Assembly: GCA_008973525.1 (NCBI GenBank)
Contig: WACJ01000105.1
Location: 1 to 64,000 of the forward strand
From: Stenopsyche tienmushanensis
Lineage: Eukaryota; Arthropoda; Insecta; Trichoptera; Stenopsychidae
Direction: 5' to 3'
Length of the DNA stretch: 64,000 nt
Part shown: piece after piece, positions 56,801 to 64,000 of the stretch
Position numbering within the stretch: the first letter of the stretch is position 1
Layout of the letters: each line of letters starts with the position of its first letter
Made by a program: the position numbers and the translations under genes
The notes under the pieces: generated by a model
What the model was told of the DNA's origin: nothing
Seen by the model: the letters and a program-made list of their open reading frames with translations, nothing else
The model's database searches: none

Positions 56801-56874
56801 TAGATTTGGATTATCCGTGTTTTCCAGTTATCCGTGCCTTTCTTCCCCAGCATTAGCCCGGATAATCGAGAGTC

Positions 56875-59150
56875 TACTGTGTATCGTATTGATGCACTGA
56901 TATTTTCATAAATAACACATTGAGAATTCTTGATATACTTATTCGATTTAACGTAATCTCGCTTTAAATAATTCAGACGAAGTTGAATAATAAAAATAAA
57001 TAGCTAATTTTTAATTTCTCATTGGGGATTACCGTATAATAGATAATCCTTCGTTGCCTATTATAACATAATACGAAAGGGATTGATTGGGTTAAGCTTC
57101 CCGAGTCTAGAGAGGGTCGACTTTGATAACAAAATTGTAGTGATAATTGGATTAAAAATATTCCGAAAATAAATTCAATTTATGGATATAAAATATTTTT
57201 CTGAAATAAGGAAATTCATCCTGAATTTTTATTTTCATCGCTCAAGCTCCAATTCCATACAAATGTATGTTTTAATTAATGCAGAAAGTATCTTGAACAT
57301 CACATAAGAACTCTAGTTGTCGAAAGTTTACTGGCACAACAAAACCGTAATTTATTTACCCGAGCGTTTGTAATATTCGTCATATCCGCAATGGAAAAAA
57401 GACACGAAGCAAAGTTTCCTCGATGCTAAAAGAGTTCTTTCCGTGCTTCCGTTTTATTCGTATCCTATGCTAAGCTTAAAGTACTCGAGCATTGTCTGCA
57501 CTTCAAGATGGAAATAAAAATTCCAACTTCTGGAGCCCTTTTTTTCCAATAAGCGAATCGCGGAAAGCAGGACAATAGAAAGAAAATGGGAAAGGTCATT
57601 TGAACATCGGGAGGAGCTTCCAAGCGTATTCAATACTAGGATACAATTTTCCCCCGAAACACTTATCACAACGAGACGAGAGCGGATTGCAATGAAACGG
57701 GAATGACGTCAAATTGCGTTTATGGTGTTCATGATACAAAACACGTCTAGCGTGAGTAATTAAACCATGGCACTTAAATAAACCATTCTATTTTGAATTG
57801 TTATGCGCTTTTGAAACACTGAAGCATTCTTCAGTCGGATGATTCAATTCCGAGTCGCATTTATACAGAAAGCTCGAGTTATTACGAGACGAAAAATCTG
57901 ATAAAACTCTCAATTCGCAAATTTACTTTCTTCCCGCAATCTTCAAGCATTCTGCGACGTTACTTGAATAAAAGAGAATTCAAAATGCATGCCTTAAAAT
58001 ATTCCCTCTTGTCGTTCAAGAACTCGCTTATTTGATCTTCAACAGTTCCAATCGATATTACGATTGCAGCATAAAAGTAACATAGTAAAATGCCACATGC
58101 ATTACCAATATTTTTGAATGTGCAAATTCGACAATTTTACACGGCATATTTGACTTAAAAGTCTAGCGTCTCGAATTTACCAAACTCATTTTATTGCAGT
58201 TTTAATGCAATACAATTCAGGAGGCTGAGCACGTATTGAGGTTTTGCTAACACCACTTCCAAGTGTGCCAAATTATTTCCCAGAGCTGATATCTAAATAT
58301 GGAATTATCAATAATATTTTTTATTGCATAAAAAGATTTTTGCCTTTAAAATATGTATTTTATGTATATGGAAAAATCGTTAAAAGAAATATTATTCATT
58401 TCAAAGCATAAAGTATGCTCATAGAGCAAAAATCTTATAGGACAACCACTTTGATACTACCCCGTACGAGCTGTATTCCATCGGGATAACATTATATCTT
58501 TCATCTTACATGATGCCAGTGACCCGGGACAACCTCAGCTGAAGAACATTTTTACACCCTCAATATTCCCCAGTCGTCTCATCATCATCCGTTTTTATAT
58601 CTAATATTTTCAACAAACGATAATAGAATGATTTTATTTCGCACTTTCAAATTAAAGTATATAGTAATGGATAACTGTGATACGTATTATATTATTGTAT
58701 AATATATTCAGTGCAAAGGGTCGAAATGCGGATTAATTTATTGATATCCGTCCGAGACCCTTGTCTGTCACAATATTGTTTTGACTATAATAGGGGTTGA
58801 GAATATATCTCACAGAAATCAAATCGTCCCCTTTCGAAATATTTTTCTACCCAACGCCTCCTTCGAATTATTTATATACCAATCATTCATTTGATATTTT
58901 AATACATACTATTGAAAATTTATATCATATTTTTATATTGCAAGTTACATAAAAAGATATCTCGTATGCAAATTATCGGTGTAAAATTTATTGAAAAGCT
59001 ATTCAAAAATTTCGATCACGACGAAAAAGGTGTGATATTTAAGATATACTTTACGATTCTCTACTCGTTAATACTACTTCTCAACTGGGAGGATTTTTTC
59101 AATAGCAAGCTCAATAAAAACAATTTTATGGTCAAGTTTAAGCCTTTCCA
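56875..59150. other. AT-rich intergenic DNA with one unrecognised ORF
   Basis: A 131-codon plus-strand frame runs from 58912 to 59307 and begins with AT-rich codons giving a hydrophobic, Lys/Phe/Ile-rich sequence. It runs into the 43-bp duplication. No motif was recognised and composition alone may explain it. Nothing else was seen. Confidence 0.35.
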
Positions 59151-59230
59151 CTTGAGAGGTGACTCTCACTCACCATATTATTTGATGCCGCAACTTGAGA
59201 GGCGACTCTCGCTCACCATTCGGTTTGATG
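59151..59230. repeat. Tandem duplication, 43-bp unit, two copies
   Basis: CTTGAGAGGYGACTCTCRCT CACCAT...TTTGATGC starts at 59151 and again at 59194, with a few substitutions. Confidence 0.75.
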
Positions 59231-59664
59231 CAAATTCGATGCACGGCAATAACTGTTTAAGATTAGTTCATTTGAAGCGGGTCCCTACGCTCTTCTGTAT
59301 ATTATGAAGTGTAACATGATAATATTTTCTTATCTGAAATTAGTTCGCAACTACGGACCGGACTGCATGATCGGCACTAGTTCGAACTTGATAGTCGTGG
59401 CAGAAAGACTACTAAGTTTTTGATCCCTATAAGCATTGAACAGGAGTTAGGAAGGATTGTAAAGTCTGTTCTCAAAGAAACAAAACCGGCAAAAAACATC
59501 AAACCACATATTATTGTAATACTTGCCTTGAAAAGCATCTTGGAAATTGTTTTATGAAATATCATACACAGAAAAATTACTAGAGACTAATATTTAAGAA
59601 ATTATATTCATAATGGTGTAACGATATATAAAATGAAAAAATATAAAATTTTTATAGACTCGAA

Positions 59665-60345
59665 CCTCTTTTTGTGCGATTTCGAAGTTATGCGGTTTTT
59701 TTATAAGCATTTTTTTTTTCATAAAGAGTACGTATCGAGATATTTTGGATAAAATAGGAAATAAATCATCAACACCAACCGAAATTTGGAAAAAATATAT
59801 ATTTAGGGACTGTGTAAATCATATTGTATCTGCAATCAAAATTTATTTTTTAACTATTGAAAAATTAAAACTGGCAAAATAAGGCCAAAAAATGTCTTGA
59901 CAGATTTTTTTTTAAACAGTCACCATTTTATGATATTTTTTTGAGTTAGGGACTATAATGACATCTTTACTAATTATGAATTATATTTTTAGAAATCTAC
60001 AACTGACAATGATGACATTGACACTGGGTATATTATTTCTTCCGAAGAAGAGAGCAATTTTGAGTCATATCGAATATTATCATACAGCGATGATAGTTTG
60101 TAATTAAAATAATTAGTATTTTTCTAGTGGATGTCAGACATCATTAAATATTTACCAATGATGCAAGACGTCCTTCAAATGTTATTTTTTAATTGCCTTG
60201 TTTTCTTGATTTTTTTACTAACTTTTTTTATGCGATTTTGGATATATTTTTTATAGCTGTTTCAAAGTTATGCCGTTTTTAAAATCCATAGAACGCAACC
60301 TCACTTTTTTTATGTAAGTCATAGCTTTTTTTTGTGCGATTTATT
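59665..60345 (+). mobile_element. pogo-associated element E, copy 2 (internal part only)
   Basis: It aligns with 31415-32850 of element E1. Shared blocks are CGAAGTTATGCGGTTTTTTT, AAGAGTACGTATCG, TATTTTGGATAAAATAGGAA ATAAATCATCAA, CGAAATTTGGAAAAAA, the acidic mini-ORF, TATAGCTGTTTCAAAGTTAT and TATGTAAGTCATAGCTTTTT TT. It lacks about 300 bases present in E1 (31620-31935) and lacks the 533-bp GC-rich insert, so it gives the empty-site sequence. No terminal repeats were found. Confidence 0.75.
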
Positions 60346-62483
60346 TTTACCATCGATATTAGGCCAATAATTTGATAAGATATTTTAAATGTTTTCATAA
60401 TAGCAAGATTATGCACAATGAAATATTTTTTTATTTATTTTTCAATGCATTGTAACGATGACGGATTATCGACGAGATCTAAAAGCTCAAGGATCTCGCT
60501 TCAGACTCAAGTAATAAGTCCCAGCTTATCAGAACTAATCTTTTTGGAGTGATTGTTCGTTCCCATTCCAAGATCAAAGACGATAAAACAAACATCAATT
60601 TTAAACAAGAAATTATAATTGCCCACAAAATATAGCTACGGTTTTATTGTATTTTGGGTACGGTTTGGGGGGGTGCCCTTTGCCGTCGACCCCCACATAA
60701 TAAGAATATGCAATACTTAACATATATATAACCCATTTTTCTCGGGCGATTAAATTGCTGGAATGCCAGCGTGGGTTAACCACAAGCTCTGGAAAAGGCC
60801 ATTAAGAAATTAATTTTATAAAAAGAAATTGAGAGCATTCTCATGGACCATGAAGACACGGAAAGATGACGTTCAATGAAAGTAATGTTTACACTTCAAA
60901 ATAAATAGTTTCAGACCAAACATTTTTCTACGTCACGGACCGAATTTATTACGTATATCAAAAGAGTAAACATTTTGACTGTTATACGCTGGCGAAAAAT
61001 TAAACTCGGAGAAAAATCTTTGAGACTTTCATGAAAAAATCATGTATATTTCATGGTTAATGAGAGCATATGTAGGGCCGTTATGATACCGGTATAGGAG
61101 TGCCTTGGGACGCATATGTGCGAAGTTGATATGAAAAATTATTCCATTTATATGTGACGGACTTAAATTCATGAAAAAATCATACGCATTCATTCCGCAA
61201 AGTACGTCCGCCATAATGACATCAAAGAAAATGCGAATAACCACATGGCCAGGGGGGAAATTCTATTAAATTTTAAAAGGTCCTAATAAAACGTACCGGG
61301 TATATGCGGCTCAACAAAGGCTTGCGAATTGCGCCCGAAAAAATCTTCCACCATCCTACAATCTCCACACGCACTGAACGTCTGCGAAAGATGAAAATAT
61401 TCGCGAGAAAAAATATTTTTCGACTCGAATAACACTTAAAACCGGTCCAAGTTAACTCCACGTTGATCTGCCGGATATGGAAGCGAAATGCGATGAAACC
61501 ATTTTCAGCACAGTAACGTAAATACTCCAACGGCATAAAATTCTCATGTAATCCAGAGGAAAATGAAAACGTCGTCCCGGAGATAAAATTACAATTTTTG
61601 AATTTTTTTCCGTATGAATAACGACTTGATTTCGCCAAAAAAAGGACGTGCCCTCGAATAATATCTGCGGAAGCTTCGCGTTTATCTTCGGCGATAATTT
61701 TCAATCGCGGCCCGCAGTATTATTCACGACGTCTAACATTCGAGAGGCGTCGATATATTTTCGTTTCGAAAACCCTAAATCATTATGGATGTTCGCACGT
61801 TCATTTTGAGGAAAAATGCCGTTTATCTCAGCTAAAATTAGACTTAAGCATGATTGATGAGATGTACCAACGAAAACATTATTTCGGGAACCGAATAAAA
61901 ATAACATCGACGAATTTCATTTCTGCAACCCTGCGAATGTCGGAAAATATTTAATCTTACAGCGTGAGAATCTGCGAGCATCTGGATTCTATTTCCACGT
62001 CAAATTTGACAACCATCGTGCGATCCGGATGAAATTTGACCCAATTTCTGTGATAAAAATCATTTAAAACCAAGCGACGTCCTCCGTTAAAAATTATGAC
62101 TTGAATGCGAATATATTTTACACGGCTATAAGATAATCTAAATATATTATAATAAATTATAAATTCTCTTCTTTATGAGTTAATGTCATACGGCTATAAG
62201 TTAATGAAGTGTTTTTTTTTTAATTTTAAGCCACAACGAGAGGGGCTAAATTGCTAAAGTTGGTTAGCATTTTAAGAGGGTCATAATTACATTTTTATTA
62301 TAATGACGACCTTGTCGCAATTATTAATTAATTTTATTCTTAATTATGTAAATTGAAACGTTTTGGAGCCATCATAATCTAATTAATGAGGGATCAATGG
62401 CAGACAAATGGATTCAAATGAATTTACTGCAATGATAATCAACTGGAACTGATGATCTGATGTTTTGAATACTGATGCAAAGA
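60346..62483. other. AT-rich intergenic DNA, nothing recognised
   Basis: A 143-codon minus-strand frame at 61273-61704 is the longest here. It has no recognised motif and no clear splice signals. No element ends were seen. Confidence 0.35.
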
Positions 62484-62958
62484 TTTTTATTTATATAAGA
62501 AAAGATGAAAATACAATTCAAAAATAGATAAATAAAACACCAAAAAATTATTTAGAAAATATGCCCGAAGTAACATTAAAGCATCGAGTGTTTCAACATT
62601 TAGTCTGGATCTAATTTTGAAAACCAGGCAACTTGCTGCTGAAAATGCACGCTCAGCCTCCACACTTGTTGGAGGTTTCATCTTAAAATATTTAAATGTT
62701 AGTTCAAGTTGATAAAATTCCTTCCTGCTGAGACACGTATAAAAACTCGCAAAATTCCCGATTTCCCGACAAATTATTTATTTCCGTCGGTGCAGATTAA
62801 TACTTAAATACTATAAAACTTTGATGTGATTCGTAATTATATTACGAAGGAATAAAAAAAATCTGAACTCCGTATCTATTATATTTCATGTCGATATTCC
62901 CATTATTAAAGTCGAGGTGTAGTAAATACATCACCGGTAGGGTAAGATTAATATAACG
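62484..62958 (-). mobile_element. hAT family A, copy A6
   Basis: On the minus strand 62681-62487 reads KPPTSVEAERAFSAA, then KIRSRLNVET and ALMLLRAYF, the hAT C-terminal domain. The non-coding part continues as in the reference copy up to TACATCACCGGTAGGGTAAG ATTAATATAA, then ends abruptly beside a mariner remnant. No terminal repeats are left. A short stretch before the domain (ATGGTGTTATACG...) is deleted. Confidence 0.83.
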
Positions 62959-62959
62959 A

Positions 62960-63370
62960 TGCGCCAAAAGCTCCGAATTACAAACACTTAAAAGTTTCTT
63001 TTTAGGATATAAAAACACCTTTGCTGTTGAAATTATCTGCTTATCTTTATCTGTCTATTGTCTATTTCTTGTGACGCTACGATATTTAATTCATTTTTCG
63101 TCACCTGTTACCAAACAGTCAAAAAATGGCTCTCTTTCGAAACTCAATAAAAGTGCAGATGTTTATTCGTTGCTGGTAATTGGATTCGGATAACTCATGC
63201 GGTACCCACTTTCAAGCTTGGATACTTTCTCAATCTCCTTTAAATGATTAAAAACTGCTCCATGAGATGAATTTATCTTTTCTGCAACCTGATCCACTGT
63301 TAATTGTGGCTTTGACTCCACAAGATTTTTAAGAATATCGTTATCTAAATTAACAGGACGTCCTTAACAG
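62960..63370 (-). pseudogene. Mariner transposase N-terminal half, lineage R
   Basis: On the minus strand the frame reads GRPVNLDNDILKNLVESKPQ, LTVDQVAEKINSSHGAVFNH, LKEIEKVSKLG and PHELSESNYQQRINICTF: both helix-turn-helix units and the PHEL linker of a mariner transposase. After a frame change comes DCLVTGDEKWI (near 63095-63115), which holds the first catalytic Asp. The C-terminal half is missing, cut off at the hAT remnant. Small indels break the frame. It is another lineage from the mariners at 6.3, 9.9 and 24.2 kb. Confidence 0.85.
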
Positions 63371-63455
63371 AGCATTCCTTACACTGATAGTAACGGATTG
63401 ACTAATATATTAGTCAAGTGACGACAAAATCAACAGATTCGAAATCTGATGTTAA

Positions 63456-63967
63456 CCTTTTCGTTAGTGAGCAAATTTAAAATCGATGAATTCGTTGATG
63501 TCATAATCGCTTTACACCGATTACTTTCTGTCAGCTCCTAATCAGCGTAAGACAATCTTCAATTCGAGGCAGAGTCAATTGTAAATGAACACTTGATAGT
63601 GCATACAAGACCACTTCATTTCTTTACATAAACAATGCACAAAAAATCGATTCAAGTGCTCCTCCTTTAGAAGGAAATGATAATTGGACAAAGACTCATT
63701 CAACACGCAGCGAAGAACAGCAAGCAGTTAAATAAACAAACACTCTCGATAACACACAATATTCGGTCGTTTATTTACGTAAACAAATAACAGACTTGAA
63801 ATCGAAATCATTATAAGTGGATAAATTTGGGCTTAACGATCTATACAATCCTGCGATGCTGTGAGAAAGCTCTCCGTCTCAGTCTCCTAAACTGCGCTAA
63901 GTTATCTCTGTCTCTGTCCGCCTCGGAGCTTCAATGCACAAGAGTGCTCTTTCTGAATAGTGAAAGT
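63456..63967. mobile_element. TTAA-type element D4 (right end lost)
   Basis: TTAA (63452-63455) is followed by CCTTTTCGTTAGTGAGCAAA. The sequence then follows D2 (20024-20531) almost base for base, up to TTTCTGAATAGTGAAAGTCA near 63967, where similarity ends before the right terminal repeat. It is non-coding. The close match between two copies about 43 kb apart suggests fairly recent activity relative to other elements here. Confidence 0.75.
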
Positions 63968-64000
63968 CATATCGACGACCCTTCGATAATACTCCTCAAA

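Larger units (their letters stand above)
54861..56874. mobile_element. Pogo/Tigger-type ends enclosing a nest of other repeats
   Basis: ACTCTCGATTATCCG at 54861-54875 and its exact complement at 56860-56874 (followed by CTACTG, matching the common Tigger start CAGTAGACTCTCGATTATCC) face each other about 2 kb apart. Between them lie a TTAA-type fragment, repeat C and an R1-like insertion, none of which belongs to a pogo element. No transposase is left. The two ends may come from one element or from two independent fragments. Confidence 0.45.

Noticed and set aside
58912..59307. 131-codon plus-strand ORF
   Set aside because: Begins in AT-rich codons, runs through a local 43-bp duplication, and has no recognisable feature.
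61273..61704. 143-codon minus-strand ORF
   Set aside because: No motif, no exon borders, no homologous copy in the window. A chance frame is the simpler explanation.

Overview
This is a stretch of AT-rich animal DNA, most likely from an insect. Its mobile-element mix fits that: mariner, pogo/Tigger, hAT, Mutator-like and TTAA-flanked (piggyBac-like) DNA transposons, an R1/I-like non-LTR retrotransposon and solo LTRs. There are no prokaryotic operons, and coding pieces are short and separated by long AT-rich intergenic DNA. I lean towards a hemipteran, with low confidence. No rRNA, tRNA or CRISPR array was recognised. The window is gene-poor and reads as a layered record of old transposon insertions. 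LAYOUT: 1-1048, a decayed Tigger-like transposase next to an LTR fragment. 2.7-3.4 kb, Mutator-like transposase remnant. 4.8-6.3 kb, R1-like ORF2 end split by a solo LTR, directly followed by a mariner (6.28-7.07 kb). 9.6-10.95 kb, a second mariner lineage, also split by an LTR. 11.8-12.9 kb, a reading frame depleted of stops that I cannot identify. 13.3-13.8 kb, a 65-bp tandem repeat and a dispersed repeat. 15.8-16.6 kb, mariner holding a hAT remnant. 18.6-19.6 kb, second Mutator-like remnant. 20.0-20.6 kb, TTAA-flanked element. 22.15-22.30 kb, four evenly spaced 16-bp palindromes. 22.9-23.1 kb, candidate terminal exon. 23.4-25.8 kb, two hAT copies, one inside an internally deleted mariner. 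29.1-29.8 kb, unclassified repeat. 31.0-33.0 kb, pogo-like element with a GC-rich insert. 35.8-36.8 kb, the only clear single-ORF gene (minus strand, 337 codons, with two protein-phosphatase-1 docking motifs) and a GC-rich probable promoter region to 37.4 kb. 37.9-39.1 kb, two TTAA-type elements. 40.9-41.4 kb, candidate small spliced gene. 42.4-44.1 kb, a hAT inside another hAT with a perfect 8-bp target duplication. 45 kb, possible leucine-rich exon. 47.4-47.9 kb, LTR and repeat fragments. 50.9-51.2 kb, candidate two-exon small gene. 52.7 kb, hAT fragment. 54.86-56.87 kb, a multi-layer nest (pogo ends, TTAA-type fragment, unclassified repeat, 5'-truncated R1-like copy). 59.7-60.3 kb, second copy of the pogo-associated element. 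62.5-64.0 kb, hAT, mariner and TTAA-type remnants. HOW IT FITS TOGETHER: there is no pathway or operon. Host coding content is one confident ORF and a few short candidate exons on the minus strand. Nearly every other recognisable feature is mobile DNA, all of it broken. The best leads are the recurring hAT deletion family that keeps only the transposase C-terminal domain, the palindrome array, the GC-rich insert with its own 6-bp duplication, and the spliced micro-gene candidates.
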